Made by a program: the position numbers and the translations under genes. A model generated the notes under the pieces. It did no database searches and was not told the origin of the DNA. It worked only from the letters and a program-made list of their open reading frames with translations. Below are positions 31,720 to 43,977 of a stretch of 64,000 nucleotides of DNA, one piece after another (positions within the stretch are counted from its first letter, which is position 1; each line of letters begins with the position of its first letter). Source of the DNA: Coprinellus micaceus (Eukaryota > Basidiomycota > Agaricomycetes > Agaricales > Psathyrellaceae); NCBI GenBank assembly GCA_951394405.1, contig OX596345.1:186001-250000 (forward strand). The letters run 5' to 3'.

Positions 31720-33098
31720 ATGTCGAATCGCGCGACAATGACTCTCCCTCCTGGACTTCAGCGAACCGAGTTGTACTCCAAGCACGCCAAGGAGTTTCTA
31801 CGTGAGCGAATGGGTGGCCCCGTTGCCCCTGTGCCCATCAATGTGCCCCCAGCCATGCAAATCGAACTGGAAATAATTGTGGACCGTTTTCACCAAGCAT
31901 TGCAGAACCAGGGTAAGAACTCCTGGGCCCGTGTCGGTCGTCTCACGCTGACAAATCACTATTTTCTATAGTCAGGCTTCCATTCCGAATCGAAGACATT
32001 CAAAGGGTCCTAGAGTCTACCCCAAAAAACAAGGACGAGGTCTTGCGATCCCGCTTCCCGGGGCCTTTCCCGGAGAACACGGAACAAGGGGCGCTCAGGC
32101 TCCTGACCAAACCAACGGCGTTTGTTGATATGGGCGAACGCGTTGTAGGGTGGTTCTTCCCAAATATGTTTACCCAAGAGCGATCGGTGAGTACCCAAAT
32201 TTCTGGTAGATCGGACCTATAATGAATGGCATACATAGGAACATGTCTACGAATCGGTCAAGGCGTTATCACGCGCTCCTAAGTCCGTGCTTGTTGAGAG
32301 CGGGACCAAACGGAGGCTAAGGAGGGGTAGGAGAAACAATTGGCGAAACGATGACACCGTGTTTCGTCCGCTCCCCGATAGCGTGTTGACACCCGGGAAT
32401 GTCGTAATGAGCATTTGCTGGTATAATCAAGGCTGGGGAGTGAGTTCGCTTTGTGATATTATTTAGCTTGCCACTGACGTTAATATCTTCCTAAGCCCCA
32501 CAACCACAAACCACCTGCACCCTCTGCTGGGCTGCGTCCCTTCGGCGGTGGCCCAGAATTTATTGCGTCCGAGTGCGATACCAACGCCTTGATTGGCGTC
32601 ATTCTCTCCCTTGTCCATCCCCACCTTTATGATCTCCAAACCCAGGTCCTAAAGGAGATTCGGGAGGGCCGGATTGAAGTTCAGCAACCACGACATTTCG
32701 AACGGCTCTTCGAAGATTGGTCCAGTCCCTTCACCGCATTCGCCCTGATCTCGAACCGAGAGACGCCGCTCCACCGGGATACCAGGGGAGGGAAAATGCT
32801 CCTCGATTTGCTCGCCACCTTTGGCCGATACACGAACTGCAGATTTGATGTTCCACTCTTCGGCTCGCGTCTTGTTTACAACCCCTCGACCGTCGTCCTC
32901 ATTCCAGGACATTTAGTACAGCATGGAGTATCGGAGGCGGATGGGGATAGAGTCTGTATCGCAAGCTTTTTTCGACCAAACATTGGATACGGTGTCCTCC
33001 CACACTATGCAGAGCTTCCGCCTCCCTGCGTCAACGATCTGACCGACGCGCTCCAGATTAGGCTCCCCACAGACTGTCGATTAGATTCGCCCAAGTAG
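31720..33098 (+). CDS. TET/JBP-family 2-oxoglutarate/Fe(II) dioxygenase (403 aa)
   Basis: Exons 31720-31912, 31972-32186, 32239-32439 and 32496-33098, all GT-AG and in phase. The double-stranded beta-helix core is in exon 4: the HxD iron motif is His296-Arg-Asp298 (PLHRD), the distal His is His346 (VQHGV), and Arg355 or Arg363 (GDRVCIASFFR) is placed to bind 2-oxoglutarate. TET/JBP enzymes oxidise 5-methylcytosine or thymine in DNA; fungal members occur next to KDZ transposons. The first 200 residues have a basic stretch (KRRLRRGRR) that may contact DNA. It converges on the minus-strand gene ending at 33157, 58 bp away. Oxidation of 5-methylcytosine is inferred from the family, not shown here. 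Confidence 0.88.
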
Positions 33099-33156
33099 AC
33101 CCCATAGCCAAAATACAAATGATAGGTACATGGATGCAGAGCAACGAAAATGGCCG

Positions 33157-33878
33157 CTATGTTCGACCGCTGACCCTATCCCACCGAACCGAGATCGCGC
33201 TGATGCGATCTAAGGAACCCTCTGTCAGTTTGATGGAAGCCATTGCTGCATCCATCGCGCTCTCCACTTGATTGGCAATGACCTCCAAGGCTGAGGTAAC
33301 TTCATCTGTTATCTCCTTGTCCAAGGAAGACCTCGTCTGACCGGCTGTCCACAACATGAAACCCTCCCACTCCTCTACAACCGAGTCGAACGTTGGGACA
33401 TCTCTTGAGGGCAGCCACCACTCCCCCACGTGCGACGCGCACAACGAGGCAAACGCTGATGCACCCGAAGGCTGGGACATGCGAAAGCAGCCCGATGTGA
33501 GTGCTATCCAAATGTCCTGGTCTGTGTCGCAGTAGGCTCCCAACTTCATGCAGATCGAAGTCAGTGATCGACTGTAGAAGGTATCGTCGAACGCCCATAG
33601 CGATCCATGGATTCCCTGGGCTCTGAAAGCTATGGCCTAATGATGCGAAGTAAGCGAAGAGGATCAACGAAAAAGGATATCTCTACCATCTCGTTGAAAA
33701 ACAGGTCAATGTAGCCCTGGTTGAAATCTCTTCGCGCGTGACCTTCTTCAAGAAATTGAAGAAATGATTCCCTTCGCTGTGTCAGAAATGACATGAATGA
33801 AACCCAATAGACCCCGGACCAAAGCGGCGCCGGCATCTTTGCAAGAACAGTGGGGGATGGAGGGGAAATAGAGTCCAT
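33157..33878 (-). CDS. KDZ-element cargo protein of unknown function (223 aa)
   Basis: Exons 33878-33687 and 33636-33157 (GTAGAG donor, CATTAG acceptor, phase 0). The protein is mostly helical, begins MDSISPPSPTVLAKM, and has aromatic-rich middle segments (WSGVYWVSF, GEWWLP) but no metal-binding or catalytic signature I recognise. It is head to tail with 33991-34832, and together they fill the space between the TET/JBP and transposase genes. GGCGATCGCC lies 66 bp upstream of the ATG. Confidence 0.6.
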
Positions 33879-33990
33879 GAGATTGAACGGTCTGGTGTTT
33901 ATATCAAGTACATGGCGGCGATCATCAATCAAGGGTGAACCAGGGCGATCGCCAGGTAGCCACAATGCATGGCCACACATTCTCGGCCGA

Positions 33991-34832
33991 CTAACTCGAC
34001 TCGCGAGTCTCGACTGCACGCCTTGCACCATCCGCCTGTGCCTTCGCTGCTTCCCTAGCCGTCACCTCTGCGACCGCCCTCTCTTCGAGAACAAGGAGCT
34101 CTGCTTTCAGAGACTTGATCGACTTGATGCTCCCAGTGAGGTTGCTCATGTTCTCCAGGCACCCTTTGATGTCCTTGTCCATCAACCTCAGGGTGTCCTC
34201 ACCCACAGCATATGCCTCGAAAAGCTCCATACCAGACAGTACGCTGACGTTTAGTTGCCCGGGGGGCTGGAGCGGAACGGGAACAGGCAGTGATGCATAC
34301 TGCTGTCTCCAGAATCTTATGATGTCGATCGCCTCTTGAGGGAACGGCGCAGCGGCGGTCGAAAAATTGGTCCACCAGTTACCGGCATAGTAATGGAGGA
34401 GGTCGTCACCACCCCCCAGCTTCTGGGTAACCGCCGTTTTCAAGCTTACAAAATCGGCAAGTCGTCCCTCGACCATCAAAGGGGTAAGCGCTTTCAGGGA
34501 TAAGGGTGCGTGGAGTCGATGCCCATGGACCATGAACCCAAGTCCCACGAGCAGGTTTCCAACAGCCTAGAGGCGGTCGCCATATAAATCGAGCGATGGA
34601 AACTCCAGTAAGTAGGCGAATTGTGTTTGGAAGGGTGATGATTACTCACTATCTCGTTGCACATTGCTTCGGCCATAGCTTCTACAGTGGCGCCCTCCAT
34701 CATACTCATCCCAACGCAACAGGTGGTCGCGGCGGCCAAGCACCTGCTACCCGAGTAATTGACCAGACCCTGGTAATTCCCTGCGTCGAGCTGTCGGACT
34801 GCAAGGACTACTTCGCGAGACAAGATGGGCAT
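33991..34832 (-). CDS. KDZ-element cargo protein of unknown function with C-terminal coiled coil
   Basis: Two exons: ATG 34832 to a GTGAGT donor near 34650, resuming near 34567 (acceptor CTCTAG, in frame as IAVGNLLVG) to the stop at 33991; about 250 aa. The N-terminus has a Cys/Met-rich hydrophobic helix (AATTCCVGMSMMEGATV) continued by AVGNLLVGLGFMV, possibly a membrane or buried hairpin. The C-terminal 80 residues form an Ala/Glu/Lys coiled coil. No homologous family recognised. It follows the transposase gene by only 56 bp. Confidence 0.6.
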
Positions 34833-34888
34833 GGTGACCGTTCGTGGGATGGGGGCTGATTACATTCAACTTCAGAATTATGCTTTAA

Positions 34889-37800
34889 CTACTCAATGCG
34901 CTCGTTTAGGTCATATTCGCTATTCTCAGAGTCATCCCGGCCAGAGACATCCAACACCATCTTCACATCCTCATCCGGCTCGGGTTTCACAAAGCTCTGT
35001 GGCGGATCTGGGGCACCAAAAAACCGATTAACTCCTTCCAGGCCAAGTCGCCTCCAGCTATCCGCGTGGCGGAGGGCGAACGCCTTATGTCCACCGCCCA
35101 AGTCCAGCATCGCCCACTTCTCTGCCCTGTTCTTCTGGAATGTCATGAAGTTGACATACCATTTCATCTCCGATTCCAGCAGAAGGACTTCCTCGGTCCA
35201 TCTATCCTTCCTAGAACGTGCCCTGATCCAATTTACCCGACGCACTTTCAAAGAAGTCGAACAGAATCAGCCATGCTCGTTCGACATTGAGTGGAAAACT
35301 CACGTTCTTCTAGGTAGTCTGAGCCGTGTGTCCCACCCATTTGCACGTTCATTGTCCAGATCCACGACAATTCGGTATTCCTCTCTCCCGGCTTGTTAGG
35401 GTCGAAGACCGCTGTAACGGCCTTGGTATCGGCCCTTGATAGAGACCTGAATCGGGAGTACTTTTCGGATACACCCAGACGCTCGAGTGCCCAGCGCGCG
35501 CTTTCGTAGATCTTGACTTGCGATCGCATCTTCTCCTCGACAGCATTGATTTCGTCGTAGCTTCTGGTTACCCCCCGCCCGCCCCCCGCCATTTGGCGCT
35601 TCCCACGATACAAGCAGGACTTGTGCACAATCTCACCTCTCAGCTCTTCGAGCGCTTCCTCTGCCTGGGCCACCCTCATACTAACCTCGATCTCGGCAGT
35701 TTCTTCCCAGCCCTCCGGAAGGGGTTCAAAGCTGGAAGGGAGGGGAAGCGGTGCGAGATCATCAGTCGTAGTATCGAAAACCGCGCGCCCAAGCGGTAGT
35801 TGCTCGAACTCCATGCATCCACACTCCTCTTCGCACACACACACCTCCACCTCATCCCTCTCCCACTGTGTTCCCTCATGAGACGCCAGATCATTATCTG
35901 GGAATAGTCTCTTCCCCTCCTTGTGGAACGCGACCACGCGGTTTGCAAGGGCTTCAGACTTTCGGGCGAGGTCCACTGATTCGGTGAGAGATGGGGAATG
36001 GGCTTTTCGGTACGCCGCTCGCAGGGAGATTCTGGAACAAGGGAGGAGTTAGGACTAGCCCCGACCAAATGAACTGCGAGGCACACTGTGATTCTTGGAT
36101 CGAGATCCCATCCGCAACCCAGTTGGCGTACCCGAGCCGGCGCTTGCTCTTCTTGTCCTCCTTTTTCTTCCGTTTCTCAGCGTCCATCAGTCTCACCTGG
36201 ACGGCCTTTTTCGGTTCCACTGGATGAGTGTCAGAATAGCCATGGAACTGCAGTGACGGGTATCAGTGACTTACCCTGTGGAATGCGGAAGTTGTAAATG
36301 TCCATTGAGGTATTATGTCCACCCCGGGCAGCGTTAGCGGCATCCATCTGATCTTGCCAAACCCCTCTGTCCCTGTCTTCCGTCGCCTCGTTCAGAAGTA
36401 AGAAGAACTTGTTGGCTGCAGTCTTCTCTTTGCGTGCGAGCTTTAGTTGGCGATCGAGATAAGATACTGGAAGTCATCACGTTAGACACATATATTAGCA
36501 GCACAGGTGTATCGCTGTCGTACCCAACCCCTGGTTTTTCCTCAGATTGCTATCCTGAATACAGGCGTCAATCATCCCCCATCGGTTTGAAGGGGTCATA
36601 TTGCGCGTTATCGGAGCAGCACCGTTTAGCGTCGACCAGAGAGACTCAATTATCTCTCCGCTCGTGACGCCACTGCCTGGGAGAAAGGTCGGCGCGAAAC
36701 GGGCGAGGCATTCGTCCTTGTGACCATGAACGTGGAACAAACCAATAACGAACTCCAGGGGCGTGTCCGATGGAAGTGAAAGGTACGGCGAGCTCTTCAT
36801 CCGGGTCTCGAGGTTGATGGAATACTGACAATTGATATCGTATGCTAACCGGATTCCACTCGTGGCGCCCGCATGTGTGGTTTTCAGGGCCTGGGATAAT
36901 GCATAGTCGACGTTGACATGACTATGGGGTCAAGTATCCCAAAGTAGTTAGAAGGTTTTAATGGCATGCGAAATGGCAGGTAGTTCAACTCACCGTTCGC
37001 CTTTCTGCATATCGACCACGCTTCCAGGCGCGAAGCACCCATGACGGGCGCATGCGACCGCCACAACCCCGGTAGCGTCATAACCCTTCTTCAACTTATT
37101 CTTTTCAGAGACCGCACGAAGCTCGGCACATGTTGATGTCTGGGTCGAAGGCATTATTATCGATAAATGGGAAACATACATGGGGAGATCTCGACCGGGA
37201 AGATGAAGGGTCATGGGCGCCTAAATCACACGCTTCTACGTCATTGCCTCGATGGCCGGGCCGGCATCGCCGCCCCCTCCCAGGATAGGCGGGACGTCTG
37301 GTATGGAACACAGATAGTCCAAATAACTCACCTCAGTGGGCTCCTTCGCCCCCTTCAAATGCTTTGCGTATCTCCTGGGCTCGGCTGTAAAGGCAGCTCC
37401 CCCCCCAAGCCCTACACTGTCCCGCGTCCCGTTCGATACCAGATGATCAAGAACGAAGTTGCCGTCAACCACGAGGTAGCGGCGGTAAAGCCACCTAATA
37501 ATGGTCGTGAAACGATTAGACGGTGTTTGTGAGTATACATAATTGAAACGCATACCCTCGAATGTCCTCCATCCAGTCGTTGGGTAGGTTGATGGAAGGT
37601 TGGGGGCACGCGGCACAGAATAAAGCCAAATCCCCGGATCCAGGGCGGTCGCCCCGTCGGTCGTGCGCAAAACCCTCCTTTCTCAACTCCATCAAATGAT
37701 TCCACTGGGCCCACACCCTCGCTAGCTCCCTTCTCCTATCCTACACGTGGTGACAAAGTCGGTATAACATTCCCGGGGAAAGCATGGCCACTCACCAATG

Positions 37801-38881
37801 ATTTGTCAGGGAAGGCAAAATTGGTGAAGCGCCGGAGCAGCGCCGCAAAGTGCTCGGTCGACATATGAGAGTGAACCTTCAGGAGATGGAACTTGTTGAG
37901 GAGATCGAAGGTGAAGACCGTGGAGACATTCTTTAGAGAAGCAGGGTAGAGCCCGACGTCTAGAAAGTCAAGGTCGTCGGTTTGAGTTTCCTTGCACCAG
38001 CATGAGAAGAGGGGGAGGTGATGGAACCCATTGATATGAACGATCACAATGACCCGACCGAGGCCAAGACTGGAGGTGGATTTGGGCTTCTCTCCGAAGG
38101 TATTGTCCGACTCTAAGTGATCGACGTTGTTGACGGATACTAGGCGGGACTGCAAGCTCTCAAGAGAGGCATTGTATTTGGGGCACGGAGCGCCGCCATG
38201 TCCAAGGCAGATGACCGATCCAACGTGCCAGAGCCAGGCAGGGCGCCAGTGTGTGCCATTCCATCGCTCGATGCGGTGCAGTGGGTGCTGGTGGTGGGTC
38301 GAACGGCAGCAATCCGTACAAGAGATAGGGTTGGGAATACAGTCTAAGCATTTCCAAAGCCCTTCCTGACAGTGACAGGAGTCGCACACAGAGCGTAGGC
38401 GGTCCTCGGCTTGGAGAATGCGATCGAGATAGGGAAGGACCTTCGAGGCCTTCCATTCTTTCATTACTTCGTGCGATGTCTAGTTGAAATGAAATCAGAA
38501 TCCCCAATAAGCCAAATGACCGAGTGTACGGACCTTCCCCAGGCTTGTTTTTCCAGTATGACGGGTCAGAACCTCTTCACGATAAGCGTCCGCTTCAGTC
38601 CAATCGTTGAAAGGATCTAGATCCGGACCAGTATTGTCATCCATGTCGATATCTATGTCGATTATTTGGGGTTTCACATCCTCGTCCAATCGCGGACGCT
38701 TGCCTGGGGCTATGGGGGGAGTAGGGGTAGGTGTATCGGTTGTTGCGATCGAAGTCTTGGGTGCGCTGTGGACGGTGTTTCGGTTCTTCTTCATGTTCCC
38801 ACTGAAGCCGTATTTCGATTTCTTCTCAACGTATCTTGCGGTGGCGACCCGATTCTTATTGATTCGGATGGGGGTGGGCAT
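34889..38881 (-). CDS. KDZ transposase with CxC2 cysteine cluster, ten exons (1110 aa)
   Basis: Exons: 38881-38534, 38479-37796, 37740-37556, 37494-37332, 37139-36994, 36921-36524, 36466-36275, 36219-36087, 36031-35304 and 35244-34889; every junction keeps phase, with no stop in 1110 codons. Residues from about 148 hold the Cys/His cluster that precedes KDZ transposases (CDSCHC, WKCLDC, CTDCC, HHQHPLH). The RNase H-like core follows: Asp416 in VDGNF, Asp537 in YDINCQY and Glu598/601 in GEIIESLW are the likely DDE residues; LARVWAQW and ARHGCFAP are typical family motifs. The C-terminal third is the long charged helical tail (SVDLARKSEALANRV, RVNWIRARSRKDRW). It shares a 152-bp divergent promoter with 39034. 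Confidence 0.9.
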
Positions 38882-39033
38882 GATGCAATGAAGGGTGATC
38901 GGGATAATGTAGCGACTGGGTTGCTGACTCTCCCTAGGGCTACGGAAATTAGCCTACCTCCATCCCCTATATATACACGTTTTCGAGTCGTACCTCTCAT
39001 ACCCTATAGTTGCTCCTATCTTCCAACGAGATT
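38882..39033. promoter_or_regulatory. Divergent promoter between KDZ transposase and HMG-like gene
   Basis: 152 bp between opposite ATGs. A TATATATA box at 38968-38975 is placed 59 bp before the plus-strand ATG. No separate TATA for the transposase is obvious. Shared control of the two genes is an inference from the arrangement. Confidence 0.45.
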
Positions 39034-42026
39034 ATGCCGCCTCTCCCCGAGAATATTCCCAGTAAAGCACCGCGTTCTCCATCTCAAGCGGACCAAGACG
39101 ACGTGCATTCAAGGGGTTCTTCATCCGCCGAGGAAGACCCCTTCTCCGACGAACCGATCGAGCGTGAGCTGCTGGATAAGCTAGCGGACCAGAAGCAACT
39201 CGATGCACGCTTCACACCCAAGCAACTCGCCTATCTCAACGAACAAAGGGACCTCTACCGCTATGCCCCAGCAAATCAACGCCGCGAAATGGCCCAAGCC
39301 ACTGGCGACTATTTTCTCAAGAAGATGCAGAAGGCTGGTCGAGACCTGAGCAAGGCACAGATATCGGCAATGTATGAAGTGAGTCAGGCAGCTCTTCCAA
39401 CAAAATGAATTGTACCTGATGCTCGGTCGAAACACAGAACGTCCAGCTCTGGTACAGCCAGAGGGCAAGGAGCCGGCATGGACCCATGCACTGGACCATT
39501 CATTGGAACGGGCGCATGGTGTTCTATAAAGAGAATATCAGTCGTATCCAGGATACCCAGAGAAAGCTCTTTGAGCTGGAAACCGGCACGGCGAGTACTG
39601 AGAATGGTGAAGGCACCGTCGATCTGGATCTGGTCGACGAGCCAACGCCGGACATGAGACCGGGGAAGAAGCCAAGTTTATTCCACTTCTTTCAGCGTGC
39701 GGTGACGGCAGAATGGATAGCTCTGACAGACAAAGAACGCTCGTCGTATGAAGCAAAGGCTCTAGTTTGGAGAGAGAGGGGCCCAAGCATGGAGGAACGC
39801 CAACGGTTCGTACCCCTTCGCATCTACACGTGGACCCACAGTGCTGATTCCGGGAAATGTATAGCCTTGCCGAGAAGGAAAGCGGCCGCGTGATACACCA
39901 ATTCGCGGACGAGATTTACCGACAAATGGGCGTACGGTTACATTTCCTTGTTACCTTTCAAGACACCACGGGCGAACACTTGGCATGTAAGCACTCCAGC
40001 GTATTGTATAGATGATTTATTTCAAACTCACCCCAATTTCTTTCATGTCACCGGCGGCCACTACAGTCAGCCTAGACTTCAACAATCAGATCGGCAGCGG
40101 TATCTCGTTCAAGCAAGCGGAAAGGGCATATTTGGAGAAGGTGGACCTGGAGAATCATTGGGCGGGATTTGTGCGGCGGACGTTGCCAGAAGAGGGGATG
40201 GATGGGAAGGATACAGAAGGGCCAATGAAGCGACCGAGAAAGCGCGGCGAACCCATCTGGGTGGAGCTCAATGAGTTCCGGGAGCCCATTGTCCCTAGCA
40301 TTGGTACACTCCCGGCAAATGTGAAAGCTCATCGGTACTTCCCTGACCTCATTCGATCGATTATGCGCCACGACTATGGTTAGTGCCATTAGTCCTGTCA
40401 CCCCGAGCGCTGCTGACACCCCTTTTGGCTAGCTGCCGCCAGAGATCTCCCCGTGACCGACAAGGACTCCGCACCCCCTTGGAAGGAGATGGCGGCCAAG
40501 TGGTACAACTGGGTGGGCGAGGAGTATTGGCCCAAGGATTGGCCAATCGGTGATCCAGGGGGTTACGGAGTGCCGAAGTGCAGGATGATCCTTGAGGCCT
40601 GGTACGCTCGCCAGAAACGGGGCGAGATACCTTTCCAATTCCACAGCTATTGGGTGGGGGGAGAGGAATGGGTACCTCGCGAACCACGTCACGAGGTGCA
40701 TGCAGACTCCAGCGACGATGAGAAGTCGAAGAAGAAGGGAGCAGGAAAAAGGAAGAAATCGAAAGCAAAGCCGAAGGCGCGAAAGCCAAAGGATAGCGCC
40801 GCCCGCTCCATGCCAAAAACGACAGCGAGGCAATCAGCGTCCGTCGCAATGAAGAGCGCTCGCGCTCCGTGCGAGGAAACGGATGAGCTTCAGGTATCGA
40901 TTACTTCCCCAGCACATGGAACCAAGTCGACATCACAACTTCCGCCTCAACCGGTACAATCACCCCCATCTCCGGTCACTGAACCCGCTCACCCATCTGG
41001 CTCCGTGAATGTTCTAATGGCCCCGAAGAAAGGGAAAGGGAGGAGGACTGTTGTGGAGTCCAGTTCGGATGGCGAGGAGAGTCCTGGTAAGAGTGAGGTT
41101 GACAATGATGGTACGCTCAACACTTTCGATCGCCCACATAAACGATGGTCCTTTAAATTTGATTGTCTCAATTTGCAGGTGACGATTCTGTTCGCGTTCT
41201 TCGACCTCGACATGATACCCCTCTCACCGAGAGGCTAGTAGGGGCTACGAAGGATCTGACTTTGAGGACACCCAGCAGGGAGGGATCGGCAATGGACATT
41301 GATCTAGCAGAGCCTCAGGGAGCGGGAACCGGGAGAGCAGGGAAGAGGAACCCACAGGAAAGGTATAGGCCTGCTGTTGAATACCCCAACGCGACCGAGA
41401 CCCGGGAATTCAAAGAGTGGGGGCGGGACGACCAGGAGGAGCCAGAAGTCGAGGTATCGGCGGAGCAAAGGCGGGAGCAGATTCGACAAGCAAGGCTGAA
41501 TGGAGCAAGAGCTAGGGCAGCCGAAAGGGGGCTCAAGGGCAAGGCCGCCGAGAGCGACAGGATGGAGGTGGACGACAGAGAGATTGGGGAAGATCGTGCG
41601 CCTCAGGGTCCAACTCTGTCCATTGCCCCAATAGCGGCTGATACCGACGTGAATCGACCAGGTCTTGAAGGGGGGGAGCACGCGGTGAAGCAGGGAGCCA
41701 AAGAGGGAGGCGAGGAGCGCGAACCAGCTAGATCTCTTGGTCGGGGTAAGTCCACAGGCCGTAGGGGCCATGGTGGACGATGGGGGAACACGTCAAAAGC
41801 GGCGAACGACACAGGTGATGAGGCGACGAGCGGTGCGGACGACGGGAACACTACTCCACCACCAAAGGCAGGGCCAAGTGCTGTCAAGGTGTCAGCTCAG
41901 GATCAGCTCCTCCTTGAAGCGGCGGCACGACATCTTCCTACGTCTGCCAAACGCCCAACCAAAAAAGCGGTACGGTTCGGGGAAGAGGCTCCCCATGCAA
42001 AGCCGAGACTGAGGGGTAGAAAGTGA
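39034..42026 (+). CDS. HMG-box-like KDZ cargo protein with long basic/low-complexity tail (890 aa)
   Basis: Exons 39034-39378, 39438-39805, 39865-39986, 40067-40378, 40433-41110 and 41179-42026, phases consistent. Around residues 180-250 is a helical segment resembling an HMG box (LFHFFQRAV, WIALTDKERSSYEAKALVWR), continuing into IHQFADEIYRQMGVRLHFLV and a segment beginning FNNQIGSGISF. Residues after about 480 are Lys/Ser/Pro-rich (KKKGAGKRKK) and then alternating acidic and Arg/Gly-rich, like a nuclear DNA- or chromatin-binding tail. I believe this architecture recurs in other Agaricomycetes but cannot verify that here. A DNA-binding role is plausible, not shown. Confidence 0.7.
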
Positions 42027-42550
42027 ACAACACGTAGACAGATTTTGAATATTCATTGATAGCCTTTGGTATGGACATCACGTCTGAACCGATACAACCC
42101 CACTGTAATACGCGCCGGGCGAAAGCAAAACCGAGGGAGGGGTGACTTCACCTGGAATTTCCTCTTCTCTTCATCTCATCCGAACTTGCGTCGACCATGC
42201 CCAATACCATGTCCTTTGAGAGTTCAATTTCGTCGATCGAGAAACGTCCGGGGATACAGGGCCAGGTTACCGTCATGGTGGTCGAGGTGAAAGTGATATG
42301 CTGCAAGGGATCAAATCCCGATCAGAACTCACACGCACTCAATCAATACCTGGTTCAAGCTCTGGCCCGTACTTGGCTAGTTCTAGACTCCATGCTTACT
42401 CCTCACAAATGCATGATCTGTCGAATACACAGAGTGCAGTACGAGCGGATGGTGTAAAAACTAAGGTCCCGTGCGTGACGCAGGTGAAATGGTGGCTCTG
42501 TTATACGGGTGAGCGATGATGGTTATCGAATCGGGTGAGTTGGTGCTCAC
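42027..42550. other. Intergenic stretch between cargo genes
   Basis: A short plus-strand frame, 42197-42457 (86 aa, MPNTMSFESSISSIEKRPGI at its start), might be a first exon, but no continuation was found; not called as a gene. Confidence 0.3.
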
Positions 42551-43048
42551 TCATTGAAAAACTAGACCAGTGGTTGGAACCTGCTGAGAAAGGGGAGTGG
42601 GAGCGAAGCACATGAGGAGCTGGAGTTGCTGAATTAAATTGTGCTGCGTTGCGAGCATTTCATCATTCCTCCCAATCTCCCAATCTATCGCCGCATGCAA
42701 CTCTCGGTTGATTTCTTCCAAGACCCGCTCCCGCTCGCGCGCCTTCTCCAGTTCATGGATAAGAACCTCGGTTCGAGCCAACTGCTTAGCAGTTGCGATC
42801 GCGTAAGATCGACGGTGGTTCTCTTCGCTTTGGAGCATAGCTTCAAACTTGGTATTGACTTCTTTGGCAGCGTTGAACTTGGTTTGAAGGGCTGCAAGCG
42901 TATCTCCCAGCTCGAGCATTCTGTGTGTCTGTTGCTCGATGAATGGGCCATGGGAGCATGTAGGCGAACGTGCAGGGTCATTGGGAGTGTGTTCCATGAT
43001 GGGGGTGGACTCGAGTCGGGATGTATTCTTAACAAGACCCTGGCACAT
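42551..43048 (-). CDS. Small coiled-coil cargo protein 1
   Basis: 165 codons from ATG 43048, or 148 from the second ATG (42997, MEHTPNDPARSP), which looks the more natural start. From about residue 40 the chain is one continuous heptad-like coiled coil (LELGDTLAALQTKFNAAKEV, LEKARERERVLEEINREL). No other domain. It is the first of a row of single-exon coiled-coil genes on the minus strand (42.5-47.4 kb). Function unknown. Confidence 0.6.
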   Translation of the reverse strand: MCQGLVKNTSRLESTPIMEHTPNDPARSPTCSHGPFIEQQTHRMLELGDTLAALQTKFNAAKEVNTKFEAMLQSEENHRRSYAIATAKQLARTEVLIHELEKARERERVLEEINRELHAAIDWEIGRNDEMLATQHNLIQQLQLLMCFAPTPLSQQVPTTGLVFQ

Positions 43049-43350
43049 ATCGATGTATTTATGAGAAGAGTATTCACCCTACCTGGACGGGCTGGCCAAT
43101 AACGGACCTCTCCGCTTCTATTCACCGACAGGATATAGCCACACGGATGCCAAGGCATTCCGGATCAGGGGGCCGTTCTCGCCGGCTAGCGCTTAAAACC
43201 CTGAAGCTGAGTCCATGCGCCTGATGGACAGTCGAATAATGTGTGGGAATCGCTAGTAGAATGACACGAACGACAGGGCGCACGAACGTGGTACATCGTG
43301 GCAAGCATATGGAATATATCCAACACAATACATGCAGAGTTCGACACTGT

Positions 43351-43977
43351 TCAATCATTACGAGTAAGTTGAGCGATACGAGACAGCTGTTCCTCGAGCC
43401 GGGAGATTTGTAAAGCGAGATCCAGGTTCTCCTTGTGAAGGTCACGCTGCCCACTCCTCCATTCTTCAGCCTCATTCTCCTGCAGGATACTCTCCTCTCG
43501 CTCTCTCTCTAACCTCTGTTTGATCTTGCTATTCTCGCTTAGCAGGATATGCTCCTCCTTCCACAGCTCTTGCAGGACCCGAGCAAGGAGTTTGTGCTTA
43601 GCCCAGATGGACAACCTAAGGGCCGAAGCACTCTCAGGCCAGTTGGGGTCGCTCGCGACTTGTGCTTGCTCTTGGGCGAGTATGTCCACGAGGGAGATCT
43701 CGTCTTCCCCTTCCGCCGATGGGCCCACACCATCACCCCTCTCCACCGTAACTTCTGCCTCGTCGCCACACGGAGTTTCGGCTTGCTGAAATATAGCCCC
43801 CTCTACATCCTCCAACCTCTGCTGTAAGTCGAAGTTCCTTTTCCTCGCAACGGCCAACCGCGCTTGGAGGTCAAGAACCTGGGTCTTGTAGTGGTGGACA
43901 TCCTGGGCTAGATCGCACTGGCATTGGACCTGGTGGGCCGGAGATTTAGACGGGCCCCTTTGTGAGACCGAGGACAT
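43351..43977 (-). CDS. Small coiled-coil cargo protein 2 (208 aa)
   Basis: ATG 43977 (MSSVSQRGPSKSP); a TATATAAA-like box lies about 50 bp upstream (near 44024) next to GCGATCGC (44018-44025). After a short Cys pair (QCQCD) the chain is a coiled coil (YKTQVLDLQARLAVARKRN, then KIKQRLERERE and a final LEEQLSRIAQL) with an acidic interruption. No enzyme motif. Function unknown. Confidence 0.65.
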   Translation of the reverse strand: MSSVSQRGPSKSPAHQVQCQCDLAQDVHHYKTQVLDLQARLAVARKRNFDLQQRLEDVEGAIFQQAETPCGDEAEVTVERGDGVGPSAEGEDEISLVDILAQEQAQVASDPNWPESASALRLSIWAKHKLLARVLQELWKEEHILLSENSKIKQRLEREREESILQENEAEEWRSGQRDLHKENLDLALQISRLEEQLSRIAQLTRND

